Shown here one piece after another: positions 24,460 to 32,866 of a DNA stretch of 64,000 nucleotides. A model generated the notes under the pieces. It was not told where the DNA came from. It ran no database searches and saw only the letters and a list, made by a program, of their open reading frames with translations. Every line of letters begins with the position of its first letter. Positions within the stretch are counted from its first letter, which is position 1. The stretch lies in the NCBI GenBank assembly GCA_037720595.1, contig JBBJLW010000009.1, forward strand, positions 58,993-122,992, written 5' to 3'. Both the position numbers and the translations under genes were made by a program. The stretch comes from Gaiellasilicea sp037720595. Its GTDB lineage: Bacteria > Actinomycetota > Thermoleophilia > Gaiellales > Gaiellaceae.

Positions 24460-25374
24460 GTGGAGGTCGACGCGGAACGGGGACGCGTGCTGCTCGAAGA
24501 GAGTCGGGAAGCAGTCGTCGTCGTCGACGCTCAGGGAATCGTGGTCGCCTGCAGCCGCCGCGCACGGCAGTCGGTGGACGGCGTGCGCGAGGGAGCGCGC
24601 TTGCCGGCGGAGCTGTTGGACGGAGCCCAGGCGCTGGTCGTGCCCTACTCGGTCGACGGGCGGCAGGAGCGGCTCGTCTATCTCTCGCGGGTGGGCGACA
24701 TGGCCGCGTACGAGGAGCTGCGCTCGGGCTTCACGGCCGCGGTCTCGCACGAGCTCAGGACGCCGCTCGCCCGCCTGCTCTCGCTGCTCGAGCTCGCGCT
24801 TCTTCCCGGCGAGGACGTAACGGATCTCGTCGATCAGGCTCGTCGCGAGGTCGAGCAGATTCGGGAGCTGATCGACGAGGTGCTCTTCCTCAGCGAGCTC
24901 GAATCGGGTGCGCGGGTCGTCGCGTTGGGGGCCGTCGCAGTCCTGCCGGTGCTCGAGGCGGTGGCGGCCGACCTGGCCGAGCGCGCAGCGCGCGCAGGTG
25001 TCGCGGTCGAGGTGACCGGCGACCCGAGCGCGACCGTCGAGGTGCGGCCGCGAATGCTCCAGGTCGTCGTCCAGAATCTTGCCGAGAACGCGATCCGGTA
25101 TGCCGGTCCGGGTACGAACGCGCTGCTCTCCGTCGTCCGCAGCGACGGCATCGTCGTGATTCGGGTCGCCGACGACGGCGCCGGGGTCGCGCAGACCGAC
25201 CTGCCCCGCCTCTTCGAGCGGTTCTACCGCGCAGACCGGGCGCGGACGTCCCGCGGAACCGGACTCGGACTCGCGATCGTGAAGCACGTGGTGACGTCGG
25301 CGGGCGGCACTGTCGAAGCCGACGGAGGCCGCGGGCGCGGGCTCGAGATCCGTTGTATCTTCCCCGCTCGCTAA
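24460..25374 (+). CDS. phoR: PhoR-like sensor histidine kinase without membrane segments
   Basis: A 304-residue kinase from a GTG: a PAS-like N-domain (EAVVVVDAQGIVVACSRRARQ), HisKA box SHELRTPLARLLSLLEL (H97), and ATPase boxes NLAENAIRYAG, VADDGAGVAQTDLPRLFERFYRADRA and GTGLGLAIVKHVV. No hydrophobic helix is visible, so it is cytosolic and would need a membrane partner, for example PhoU-Pst, to sense phosphate. It is divergent from the phoP-like gene and directly upstream of pstS. Confidence 0.85.
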   Translation: MEVDAERGRVLLEESREAVVVVDAQGIVVACSRRARQSVDGVREGARLPAELLDGAQALVVPYSVDGRQERLVYLSRVGDMAAYEELRSGFTAAVSHELRTPLARLLSLLELALLPGEDVTDLVDQARREVEQIRELIDEVLFLSELESGARVVALGAVAVLPVLEAVAADLAERAARAGVAVEVTGDPSATVEVRPRMLQVVVQNLAENAIRYAGPGTNALLSVVRSDGIVVIRVADDGAGVAQTDLPRLFERFYRADRARTSRGTGLGLAIVKHVVTSAGGTVEADGGRGRGLEIRCIFPAR

Positions 25375-25378
25375 GCGC

Positions 25379-25411
25379 GTTCACCGTTCTTTCACCAGAT
25401 AGTCACCATCC
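25379..25411 (+). promoter_or_regulatory. Pho box upstream of pstS1
   Basis: Three head-to-tail 11-base units, GTTCACCGTTC, TTTCACCAGAT and AGTCACCATCC, end 40 bases before the pstS start. They match the actinobacterial PhoP-binding direct-repeat consensus. They begin five bases after the phoR-like stop, so the pst operon has its own promoter. Confidence 0.85.
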
Positions 25412-25451
25412 GGCAGCCCCCCCGTACGAGCGGACGCGGAAGACTCGGAGC

Positions 25452-26444
25452 ATGAAAACAGCCAGAGGAACCATCACGAGGATTGCACTGCTTCTGCTGG
25501 TTGCGACGCTCGCCGGCTGCGGCGGCGACGGACGCGACAGCGACGACGACGCTGGTGGCGACACAACGTCGGCCACTTCCACCTCCGAAGGCGGCGGCGA
25601 TCTTTCCGGCCGCATCCAGGCCGACGGCTCGAGCACGGTCGGCCCGTACACCACTGCGGCCGCCGAGGCCTTCCAGGGCGTCGAGCCGGGTGTGCAGGTG
25701 ACGGTCGGCGTCTCCGGAACCGGCGGCGGCTTCGAGCGCTTCTGCCGCGGTGAAACCGACCTCTCCAATGCCTCGCGCGCGATCAAGGACGAGGAGATCG
25801 CGGCGTGCGAAAAGGAGGGGATCGAGTACGTCGAGTTCCAGGTCGCGAACGACGCGCTCACCGTCGTCGTGAACACGGAGAACGACTGGGCGCAGTGCCT
25901 GACCGTCGAGCAGCTGAAGACGATCTGGAACACCGGCTCGAAGGTCAACAACTGGAACAAGGTCGACCCGAGCTTCCCCGACCAGGAGCTGAAGCTCTTC
26001 GGCCCGGGAACCGACTCCGGCACCTTCGACTACTTCACCGACGAGATCAACGGTGAGGAGGGCGCGAGCCGCTCCGACTACGGCGCCAGCGAGGACGACA
26101 ACGTGATCGTCCAGGGCGTCACCGGCGAGAAGGGCGGACTCGGCTACTTCGGCTTCTCCTACTTCGAGGAGAACCAGGACAGCCTGAAAGCGGTCGAGAT
26201 CGACGGCGGCGACGGCTGCATCGCGCCGAGCGTCGAGACGGCGCAGGATGGGACCTACAAGCCGCTCTCGCGCCCGCTCTTCATCTACGCGAAGAAGAGC
26301 TCGTTCGACCGGCCCGAGGTCGAGGCGTTCGTCAAGTACCTGATCGACAACGAGACGCAGATCGCCGAGAGCTCGCAGTACGTCCCGCTCACCGACGAGC
26401 AGCTGACGAAGGCGAAGAGCGACTTCGAGGCGGCAACGGGCTAG
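25452..26444 (+). CDS. pstS: Phosphate ABC transporter substrate-binding lipoprotein
   Basis: A 330-residue lipoprotein (lipobox LAGC at about 20-23, then an Asp/Ser/Thr-rich linker). The phosphate-binding fold is recognised by DGSSTVGPYTTAAAEAF, SGTGGGFERFCRGETDLSNASRAI, FGPGTDSGTFDYFTDEI and the final YVPLTDEQL. It captures phosphate outside the cell for PstCAB. The Pho box lies directly upstream, and the stop abuts the pstC GTG without a gap. A paralogue is encoded at 34513. Confidence 0.95.
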   Translation: MKTARGTITRIALLLLVATLAGCGGDGRDSDDDAGGDTTSATSTSEGGGDLSGRIQADGSSTVGPYTTAAAEAFQGVEPGVQVTVGVSGTGGGFERFCRGETDLSNASRAIKDEEIAACEKEGIEYVEFQVANDALTVVVNTENDWAQCLTVEQLKTIWNTGSKVNNWNKVDPSFPDQELKLFGPGTDSGTFDYFTDEINGEEGASRSDYGASEDDNVIVQGVTGEKGGLGYFGFSYFEENQDSLKAVEIDGGDGCIAPSVETAQDGTYKPLSRPLFIYAKKSSFDRPEVEAFVKYLIDNETQIAESSQYVPLTDEQLTKAKSDFEAATG

Positions 26445-27374
26445 GTGGCAACTCCGGAGCTCACCGCCGGCGCGGAGCCGAGACTCCGCGCCGAGCGGCG
26501 CCGGATCGGCGAGGACGTCGTCAAGGGCGTCCTCGCCCTTTGTGCGCTCGTCTCGGTCGCGACCACGGTAGGGATCGTGGTCGCGCTCTTCGTGCCTGCG
26601 ATCGAGTTCTTCCGCGAGGTCTCGATCGTCGACTTCCTGACTGGGAAGAACTGGTCGCCGCTCTTCGAGCCGGCCAGCTTCGGCGTCCTTCCGCTCGTTG
26701 CCGGGACGCTGCTCGTGACCGCGATCGCGAGTCTCGTCGCGATGCCGCTCGGCCTCGGCGCCGCGGTCTACATGAGCGAGTACGCGAGCCCGCGTGCCCG
26801 CGGGATCATCAAGCCGGCGTTCGAGTTGCTCGCCGGGATCCCGACGATCGTCTTCGGCTACTTTGCGCTCACCTTCGTCACCCCGCTCCTGCGGGACATC
26901 GGCGTCCCGGTGGACATCTTCAACACGCTCTCCGCCGGGCTCGTGATGGGCGTGATGCTCCTTCCGACCGTCGCTTCGCTCTCGGAGGATGCGATGGGGG
27001 CGGTGCCACGCGACCTCCGCGACGGCGCCTATGCGCTGGGGTCGACGAAAGTGCAGGTGGCGACGCGAATAGTCGTTCCTGCCGCGGTTTCGGGAATCGT
27101 GGCGTCGTTCGTGCTCGCGATCTCGCGCGCCGTCGGTGAGACGATGATCGTGCTCGTCGCGATGGGGCAGCAGCCGAACCTCTCGTTCGACCCGCGCGAG
27201 GCCGCAGAGGCCATGACCGCGTTCATCGCGGCGACCGGTGCCGGGGACGTCCCGACGGGCTCGACCGAGTACAAAACGATCTTCGCGGTCGGCGCGACGC
27301 TCTTCCTCATGACCCTCGTGATGAACGTCTTCGCGATCAGGCTCGTGCGCAAGTACCGGGAGGCGTACGAATGA
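26445..27374 (+). CDS. pstC: Phosphate ABC transporter permease PstC
   Basis: A 309-residue permease with six hydrophobic segments. The coupling-loop motif is DAMGAVPRDLRDGAYALGSTKVQVATRIVVPAAVSGIVASFVLAISRAVGET. It starts at a GTG immediately after pstS and overlaps pstA by four bases. It forms the membrane channel with PstA. Confidence 0.95.
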   Translation: MATPELTAGAEPRLRAERRRIGEDVVKGVLALCALVSVATTVGIVVALFVPAIEFFREVSIVDFLTGKNWSPLFEPASFGVLPLVAGTLLVTAIASLVAMPLGLGAAVYMSEYASPRARGIIKPAFELLAGIPTIVFGYFALTFVTPLLRDIGVPVDIFNTLSAGLVMGVMLLPTVASLSEDAMGAVPRDLRDGAYALGSTKVQVATRIVVPAAVSGIVASFVLAISRAVGETMIVLVAMGQQPNLSFDPREAAEAMTAFIAATGAGDVPTGSTEYKTIFAVGATLFLMTLVMNVFAIRLVRKYREAYE

Positions 27375-28216
27375 GGATGAGCCGCGCGCTCAAGGGGGGC
27401 CTCTTCAAGGGCGTGCTCTTCTTCTCCCTGCTCGTCGGATTCCTGACGCTCGTCGTGCTGCTCGTTGACGTCTTCAACGACGGGCTCCCGTACCTCGACC
27501 GCAAGCTGCTCACGAGTCCGCCTTCCGGCGACCCGGACATCGCGGGCGCCCGCCCGGCCATCCTCGCCACGATCTACATCGGCGCGCTCCTGCTCGCGTT
27601 CGTCGTCCCGATCGGCGTCGCAACTGCGATCTACCTCGAGGAGTACGCGAACAAGACCCGCTGGTACAACCGGCTGCTCGAGATCAACATCCAGAATCTC
27701 GCTGCGGTGCCCTCGATCGTCTACGGGATCCTCGGGCTCGCGTTCCTCGTGCGCGGGATCGGGCTCGGCCGGGTCTTGCTGGCCGGCGCGATGATCCTGA
27801 CCCTGCTCGTGCTTCCAACCGTGATCATCGCGGCGCGCGAGGCGATCCGCGCGGTGCCAGACTCGATCCGCCAGGGCGGCTATGCGCTCGGCGCCACCCA
27901 GTGGCAGGTCGTCTCCCGCCAGGTGCTTCCGGCCGCAGTTCCGGGCATCGCGACAGGCTCGATCCTCGCGCTCTCGCGGGGGATCGGCGAGACGGCCCCG
28001 TTGATCCTGATCGGCGCCGTCACCTACATCTCCTTCGATCCGACCATCCTCGGTCCGTTCACCGCACTGCCGATCCAGATCTACAGCTTCTTGCGTCTGC
28101 CGCAGGCGGAGTTCAAGCTGCTGGCTGCCGCCTCGATCATCGTCCTGCTCGCGATCTTGCTGACACTCAATGCGTTCGCGATCTTCATCCGCAACCGTTA
28201 TCGGAGAAGCTGGTGA
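27371..28216 (+). CDS. pstA: Phosphate ABC transporter permease PstA
   Basis: A 281-residue permease with six hydrophobic segments and the coupling motif REAIRAVPDSIRQGGYALGATQWQVVSRQVLPAAVPGIATGSILALSRGIGETAPL. Its ATG overlaps pstC and its stop overlaps the pstB GTG (GTGA). Together with PstC it carries phosphate across the membrane. Confidence 0.95.
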   Translation: MRMSRALKGGLFKGVLFFSLLVGFLTLVVLLVDVFNDGLPYLDRKLLTSPPSGDPDIAGARPAILATIYIGALLLAFVVPIGVATAIYLEEYANKTRWYNRLLEINIQNLAAVPSIVYGILGLAFLVRGIGLGRVLLAGAMILTLLVLPTVIIAAREAIRAVPDSIRQGGYALGATQWQVVSRQVLPAAVPGIATGSILALSRGIGETAPLILIGAVTYISFDPTILGPFTALPIQIYSFLRLPQAEFKLLAAASIIVLLAILLTLNAFAIFIRNRYRRSW

Positions 28217-29070
28217 CCACAATGACTAGCATCGAGCCCATGACCCTCGCCCAGATCGCGCAGGAGCACGACGAGGCGGATGCGCCGAAGCGGGAGGTGG
28301 TCTTCGCGGTCGAGGATCTCGCCGTCGCGTACGCGAGCAACGTCGCCATCCGAGAGGTCTCGCTCGAGGTCTACAAGAACTCCGTCACGGCCTTCATCGG
28401 CCCGTCCGGCTGCGGCAAGAGCACGTTCATCCGCTGCTTCAACCGGATGAACGACCTCGTGCCCAGCGCGAAAGTCACGGGCAACGTGCTCTACCACGGC
28501 AAGGATCTCTATGCCGACGAGGTCGACCCGGTCGAGGTGCGTCGGCGGATCGGGATGGTCTTCCAGAAGCCGAATCCGTTCCCGAAGTCGATCTACGACA
28601 ACATCGCGTTCGGTCCGCGCGTGCTAGGGCTGAAGGACAACCTCTCCGCCCGCGTCGAGTCGGCGTTGCAGCGCGCGGCGCTCTGGGACGAGGTCAAGGA
28701 CCGGCTGAAGGAGTCTGCGCTGGGGCTCTCCGGCGGCCAGCAGCAGCGGCTCTGCATCGCACGCTGCCTCGCGGTCGAGCCGGACGTGATCCTGATGGAC
28801 GAGCCGGCCTCCGCTCTCGACCCGATCTCGACGACGCGGATCGAGGACCTGATGCACGAGCTGAAGCGCGAGTACACGATCGTGATCGTCACGCACAACA
28901 TGCAGCAGGCGGCGCGCGTGGCCGACATGACCGCCTTCTTCAGCGTCGACGTCGCTCCCGACGGCGGCAAGCGCACGGGTATCCTCGTGGAGTACGACCG
29001 GACGGCGAAGATCTTCACGACGCCGGCCGACAAGCGCACCGAGGACTATGTGACAGGGCGATTCGGTTGA
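28213..29070 (+). CDS. pstB: Phosphate ABC transporter ATPase PstB
   Basis: A 285-residue ATPase: Walker A GPSGCGKST, Q-loop VFQKPNPFPKSIYDNI, signature LSGGQQQRL, Walker B VILMDEPASALDP and switch His in VIVTHNMQQA. All are the standard PstB forms. The GTG overlapping pstA is used; an ATG three codons later (28222) is equally possible. It overlaps phoU by four bases. Confidence 0.96.
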   Translation: MTTMTSIEPMTLAQIAQEHDEADAPKREVVFAVEDLAVAYASNVAIREVSLEVYKNSVTAFIGPSGCGKSTFIRCFNRMNDLVPSAKVTGNVLYHGKDLYADEVDPVEVRRRIGMVFQKPNPFPKSIYDNIAFGPRVLGLKDNLSARVESALQRAALWDEVKDRLKESALGLSGGQQQRLCIARCLAVEPDVILMDEPASALDPISTTRIEDLMHELKREYTIVIVTHNMQQAARVADMTAFFSVDVAPDGGKRTGILVEYDRTAKIFTTPADKRTEDYVTGRFG

Positions 29071-29750
29071 GCGAGGCGCGCCAAGCGGCGAGGGTCAGCT
29101 TCCAGGAGGAGCTGGACGCCCTCGAGCTCGAGCTACGCCTGGAGGGAGAGCTCGTGCTGCGCTCACTCCGTGGCGCCGTCGAGGCAGTGTGCACGCAGGA
29201 CGACGAGCTCGCTGACGAGGTGATCGCCTTCGACGACGACATCGACGGGCAGTACGCGGTCGTCGCCCAGGGGATCGAGCTGCTGCTCGCGCGGCAGACC
29301 CCTGTAGCCAGCGATCTGCGGCTCGTGCTCGCGCTCCTGCATGACAACCTGCATCTCGAGCGGATGGGCGACCTCTGCGTCACGATCGCGAAGTTGACGA
29401 AGCTCTCCCACGAGCTCGCGCCGGACGCGTCGATGCTGGACGGCTTCAAGGAGATGGGGGAGCGGGCCGAGCAGATGATCCGCGTCGCCATGCGCGCGCT
29501 CGAGGAGCGCGACCGGATCGCCGCTGAGTCGCTGCTCGAGCTCGACGAATTGATCGACCGCGCCAACCGCCGGGTCGTCAACCGGCTGCTCGAGATCGGG
29601 CACGACGAGGAGATGCGCGAGTGGGGGCTGCGAATGATCCTCGTCTCCCGTTGCCTCGAGCGGATCGGCGACCACGCCGTCGACATCGGCGAGCAGACCG
29701 CGTACCTCGTCACCGGCGAGTTCCGCGAGTTCACCGACGCCTCGCATTAA
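29067..29750 (+). CDS. phoU: Phosphate signalling protein PhoU
   Basis: A 227-residue all-helical protein with two PhoU three-helix repeats. The metal-cluster motifs DDDIDGQYAVVAQ and DELIDRANRRVVNRLLEIG, and LERMGDLCVTIAKL / LERIGDHAVDIGEQ, are characteristic. It starts at a TTG overlapping pstB. PhoU links PstB to the PhoR-type kinase and represses the Pho regulon when phosphate is plentiful. Confidence 0.94.
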   Translation: MSEARQAARVSFQEELDALELELRLEGELVLRSLRGAVEAVCTQDDELADEVIAFDDDIDGQYAVVAQGIELLLARQTPVASDLRLVLALLHDNLHLERMGDLCVTIAKLTKLSHELAPDASMLDGFKEMGERAEQMIRVAMRALEERDRIAAESLLELDELIDRANRRVVNRLLEIGHDEEMREWGLRMILVSRCLERIGDHAVDIGEQTAYLVTGEFREFTDASH

Positions 29751-29760
29751 TCACCGCTTG

Positions 29761-30423
29761 ATGCGCGCGCTCCTTGCGGAGGCGATCGGGACTTTCGCGT
29801 TGGTCTTCGCCGGCGCCGGGGCGATCATGGTCGACGCGGAGACTCAGGCGCTCGGACGGGTGGGCGTGGCGCTCACGTTCGGGCTCGTGATCATGGCGAT
29901 GATCTACGCGGTCGGACACATCTCCGGTGCGCACTTCAACCCGGCCGTCACCTTCGCCTTCTCCCTCACCAGCCACTTCCCCTGGAACCGGGCTCTTGGC
30001 TACTGGTTGGCGCAGCTCGCGGGAGCCATTCTCGCGGCACTCCTCCTGCGTGCCTCACTCGGAGATCTTGCGGACGTCGGAGCGACGCTTCCCTCGGGAT
30101 CGGACGGGCAGGCGTTCCTCTGGGAGGTCGTCCTCACCTTCTTCCTGATGTTCGTGATCATGGCCGTCGCCACCGACACCCGGGCTGTAGGCGAGGCAGC
30201 CGCGATCGCGATCGGCGGCACCGTCGGACTCGATGCGATTTTCGGAGGACCCATCTCAGGCGCCTCGATGAATCCCGCGCGCTCGATCGGCCCGGCCCTC
30301 GTCGCCGGCGAGCTGGGCTCGCTCTGGCTCTACATCGCGGCGCCGTTGGTGGGAGCTGCGCTCGGAGCGCTTGCGTATCAGATTGTCCGCGGTGAGACAC
30401 CCTCGGTTGGAGCCGCAGCCTAA
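29761..30423 (+). CDS. Aquaporin/MIP family channel, probably arsenic-associated
   Basis: A 220-residue channel with six helices and both signature loops, GAHFNPAVTF and ASMNPARSIGP. The start is the ATG ten bases after phoU. It is the last gene before the inserted element that separates it from arsR-arsM-arsC. In other bacteria aquaglyceroporins (AqpS) in ars operons release arsenite made from arsenate. That role is inferred from neighbours. Water or glycerol transport is the alternative. Confidence 0.85.
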   Translation: MRALLAEAIGTFALVFAGAGAIMVDAETQALGRVGVALTFGLVIMAMIYAVGHISGAHFNPAVTFAFSLTSHFPWNRALGYWLAQLAGAILAALLLRASLGDLADVGATLPSGSDGQAFLWEVVLTFFLMFVIMAVATDTRAVGEAAAIAIGGTVGLDAIFGGPISGASMNPARSIGPALVAGELGSLWLYIAAPLVGAALGALAYQIVRGETPSVGAAA

Positions 30424-30440
30424 CGGTCTTGACACGTATC

Positions 30441-30450
30441 GACGTTTGTC
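30441..30450 (+). repeat. Target-site duplication, left copy
   Basis: GACGTTTGTC directly precedes the left end of the IS1595-type element and is repeated exactly after its right end. Confidence 0.9.
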
Positions 30451-30477
30451 GGGATTATATACTTGACACAGGGCCAT

Positions 30478-30621
30478 CTAGGGCTTATCCTCTCTATCAG
30501 TGGCCTTCTTCGTAGCTTCCTTAGCGGTTTTGCGGGCGTTCTCTCTCACCGGTGGGGGAAAGAGTTTTCGCAGCACTTCCTTGTCCGTGAGGTCGGCGGC
30601 AGGTTTCCGTGGTCTACCCAT
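30478..30621 (-). CDS. Small basic protein of the IS1595-type element
   Basis: A 47-residue Lys/Arg-rich protein (MGRPRKPAADLTDKEVLRKL then FPPPVRENARKTAKEATKKA) starting 15 bases from, and divergent to, the transposase. GRPRK is an AT-hook-like motif. Such short genes accompany some IS1595 transposases and may act as DNA-binding regulators. The ATG has GGGAG ten bases upstream. Confidence 0.6.
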   Translation of the reverse strand: MGRPRKPAADLTDKEVLRKLFPPPVRENARKTAKEATKKATDREDKP

Positions 30622-30636
30622 TGGTGGTGACTCCCT

Positions 30637-31590
30637 GTGAGTAAGCGTCCGTACCAGCCCGACGTTGAGCCCGAGTACGACCTTTTGGAGCTGATCGAGC
30701 AGTTCGGTTCCGAGGACAAATGCCACGAGTACCTAGAGGGTCTGCGCTGGCCCAAGGGCGTGACGTGTCCGCGCTGCGAGTCCGCGAAAATCTCGAGGAT
30801 CGTGAAGCGGCGGCAGTTTGATTGCGACTCATGCCGCTACCAGTTCTCGGTTCGCGTCGGAACGCTGTTCCACGATTCCAAGCTGCCGCTCTGGAAGTGG
30901 TTCCTGGCCGTCTACCTCATGGGCGAATCGAAGAAGGGGATTAGCGCGAACCAGCTCAAGCGAACCCTCGGCGTCTCCTACAAGACGGCGTGGTACCTCT
31001 GCCATCGGATCCGCTCCGCGATGGTGGACGAGAGCGGCGACATGCTGCGCGGAATCATCGAGGCAGACGAGACCTACGTCGGCGGAAAGCTCGGCGGGTT
31101 CAGCAGTCGGAAGGACGCGGCGCGGCATCGGCGCGACAACAAGACCGTGGTACTCGGAGCGGTCGAGCGCGGCGGCCGGGTCAGGCTCCGTGTCGCTCCT
31201 GACGCCTCTAGCGCGTCCGTGAAGGGCTTCCTGACCGACGTCGTGGCTGACGACGCCGAAGCGATCTACACGGACTCCCACCGCTCCTACCGAGGCATTG
31301 GAGACGCCGACACCGTGCATGAGTACGTCGACCACTCGCGCGAGGAATGGGTACGCGGCCAGATTCATACGAACACGGTTGAGAGCGTGTGGAGCCTCTT
31401 CGATCGCTCCGTAATCGGCGCGTACCACAAACTCTCCGTGAAACACCTTCCCGCCTACCTTGACGAAGCCGCGTTCCGCTGGAACAACCGCGAGAACCCC
31501 TTCCTGTTCCGCGACACGATCCTTGCGCTGGTCAAGGGGGATGCGCTGACGTTCGCAGAACTTACCAAGCCAGATATCACTCACTCGTAG
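30637..31590 (+). CDS. IS1595-family (ISXO2-type) transposase
   Basis: A 317-residue transposase from a GTG. The N-terminal zinc ribbon (CPRCESAKISRI ... FDCDSCRYQFSVRVGTLF) is followed by the ISXO2 DDE-type domain: IIEADETYVGGK gives the first Asp, IYTDSHRSYRGI the second, and HTNTVESVWSLFDRSVIGAYHKLSVKHLPAYLDEAAFRWNNR the NxE-type C-terminal residues. It is complete, so the element may still be active. Confidence 0.93.
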   Translation: MSKRPYQPDVEPEYDLLELIEQFGSEDKCHEYLEGLRWPKGVTCPRCESAKISRIVKRRQFDCDSCRYQFSVRVGTLFHDSKLPLWKWFLAVYLMGESKKGISANQLKRTLGVSYKTAWYLCHRIRSAMVDESGDMLRGIIEADETYVGGKLGGFSSRKDAARHRRDNKTVVLGAVERGGRVRLRVAPDASSASVKGFLTDVVADDAEAIYTDSHRSYRGIGDADTVHEYVDHSREEWVRGQIHTNTVESVWSLFDRSVIGAYHKLSVKHLPAYLDEAAFRWNNRENPFLFRDTILALVKGDALTFAELTKPDITHS

Positions 31591-32453
31591 CCCTTGAGCC
31601 GTCTGGCGACCTTTGCCAGAGCATTAAGGTACGCGTCCATCAAATCGACAGCCTTGCCTTTTCCTTGCAAGGCCCATGGAGCAGTCTGCGGAAGGGTCGC
31701 AAACAGCGCCGGGTGGTTGATCTGCATCCACTTGTTAACGCTCAGCGCCCAGGTTGAAAACGCTGAGCAGGCCTCATTGAGCGCGCTGCGATCACCAGCA
31801 TGACGCGCTGCGTCGCGATGTTCGTAGCCCTCAGTTAGTGACTGTGAGAGCGTCCAATAATCCGTCTTAGGTTTATCCTCCGCCCCCGGAAGAGGTCCTT
31901 GTGCGATCTTCGGCAACGAACGCCCGAGTCGATAAGCAGCATCGGAATTTCCCAACTCTGAGCTCTTGAGCCACCACTCCCGAGCCCTGTCACTATTGCC
32001 ACTCTCGCTCAACAAAATAGCCCATTCATTCATGGCCGCTGCATTCCCCAATGCGGCAGACTTCTTTAGCCACGTATCGGCTTCTCCAGGGTCGTCACCG
32101 CGAATCAGTCTGCTCAGTTCCAACGCTGCTTGCGCATGCCCTTGCTCAGCAGCGCGCCGAAGTTTCAGCTCTTCAAAAGGGGTTGAGGAGGGATGACGTC
32201 GCCTAAGAGTTGAATACGCAGCTGGTCCCCAAGCAGTCAGGACGACAATCACCCCGATTGCAACAAGCAGCCACCTACCAATCTCCGACGCAGGAATATC
32301 TTTGAGGAATCCTGTCGTGTCTCCGATGATCCCTGGTCCCGTTTTCCAGATAAGATGACGCCCAGTCGCGCCTGTGTAAGCCATGTAAAAACCAATGAGT
32401 GTTACCACGTAACGTCCGACTTTCCATACGGTTGAGTGTCGGAAGTCACGCAC
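31581..32453 (-). CDS. Membrane protein with SEL1-like repeats (passenger gene of the IS)
   Basis: A 290-residue protein. Two N-terminal hydrophobic segments (YVVTLIGFYMAYTGATG and WLLVAIGVIVVLTAWGPAAYS) are followed by SEL1/TPR-like units: LRRAAEQGHAQAALELSRLI, ADTWLKKSAALGNAAAMNEWAIL, AREWWLKSSELGNSDAAYRLGRS. The C-terminal 110 residues are unassigned. It overlaps the transposase tail by 10 bases. SEL1 proteins act in signalling or protein assembly. Its role on a mobile element is unknown. Confidence 0.8.
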   Translation of the reverse strand: MRDFRHSTVWKVGRYVVTLIGFYMAYTGATGRHLIWKTGPGIIGDTTGFLKDIPASEIGRWLLVAIGVIVVLTAWGPAAYSTLRRRHPSSTPFEELKLRRAAEQGHAQAALELSRLIRGDDPGEADTWLKKSAALGNAAAMNEWAILLSESGNSDRAREWWLKSSELGNSDAAYRLGRSLPKIAQGPLPGAEDKPKTDYWTLSQSLTEGYEHRDAARHAGDRSALNEACSAFSTWALSVNKWMQINHPALFATLPQTAPWALQGKGKAVDLMDAYLNALAKVARRLKGYE

Positions 32454-32493
32454 AGTCGTGAAGATACTAGCCTTGCGTCAGGTATACAATCCC

Positions 32494-32503
32494 GACGTTT
32501 GTC
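32494..32503 (+). repeat. Target-site duplication, right copy
   Basis: GACGTTTGTC follows the right end of the IS1595-type element. With the left copy removed, the sequence upstream reads TTGACA, then ATCGACGTTTGTCGAGAT, then the arsR start, consistent with an interrupted ars promoter-operator. Confidence 0.9.
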
Positions 32504-32524
32504 GAGATATTGACAACTATCGAT

Positions 32525-32866
32525 ATGTCGACAGTCGAGCCGATCACCTGTTGCGCCCCGCTCGACCAGCCTGCGCTCTCCACTGAGGAGGCAGTGGCGA
32601 CGGCCGAGCTTTTCAAGGCGCTCGGCGACCCCGCGCGGGTGCGGATCGTCAATCGCCTCGCCACGGCCGGCGAGCCCGTCTGCATCTGCGACCTGAACGG
32701 CCCGCTTGGGCTCGCGCAGCCGACGGTTTCCCACCACATGAAGAAGCTGGTCGACGCCGGTCTCGTCGAGCGCGAGCAGCGTGGCAAGTGGGCTTTCTTC
32801 TCGCTGAAGTGCGACGCGGTGGAGACCCTCGCCGCCGTCGCCGACCTGAAAGGAGCGTGCTGCTGA
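32525..32866 (+). CDS. arsR: ArsR-family arsenic-responsive repressor
   Basis: A 113-residue winged-helix repressor (ELFKALGDPARVRIVNRLATAG ... LAQPTVSHHMKKLVDAGLVEREQRGKWAFFSL). The arsenite-binding motif is VCICDL at the start of the recognition region, and cysteine pairs occur at both ends (TCCAP, GACC). No ribosome site is seen before the ATG; a TTG at 32510 is possible. The stop overlaps arsM by one base. The IS insertion has removed part of its original promoter. Confidence 0.92.
   Translation: MSTVEPITCCAPLDQPALSTEEAVATAELFKALGDPARVRIVNRLATAGEPVCICDLNGPLGLAQPTVSHHMKKLVDAGLVEREQRGKWAFFSLKCDAVETLAAVADLKGACC

Larger units (their letters stand above)
30451..32493. mobile_element. IS1595-family insertion element with passenger gene (2043 bp)
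   Basis: The terminal inverted repeats begin GGGATTATATACTTGACAC on the left and GGGATTGTATACCTGACGC on the right (20 of 24 bases match). Perfect 10-bp duplications flank the element. Inside are a small regulator-like gene, an ISXO2-type transposase and a convergent SEL1-repeat membrane protein that is not needed for transposition. The element has landed in the promoter-operator region upstream of arsR. GC content is lower at the right end than in the host genes. Confidence 0.92.
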
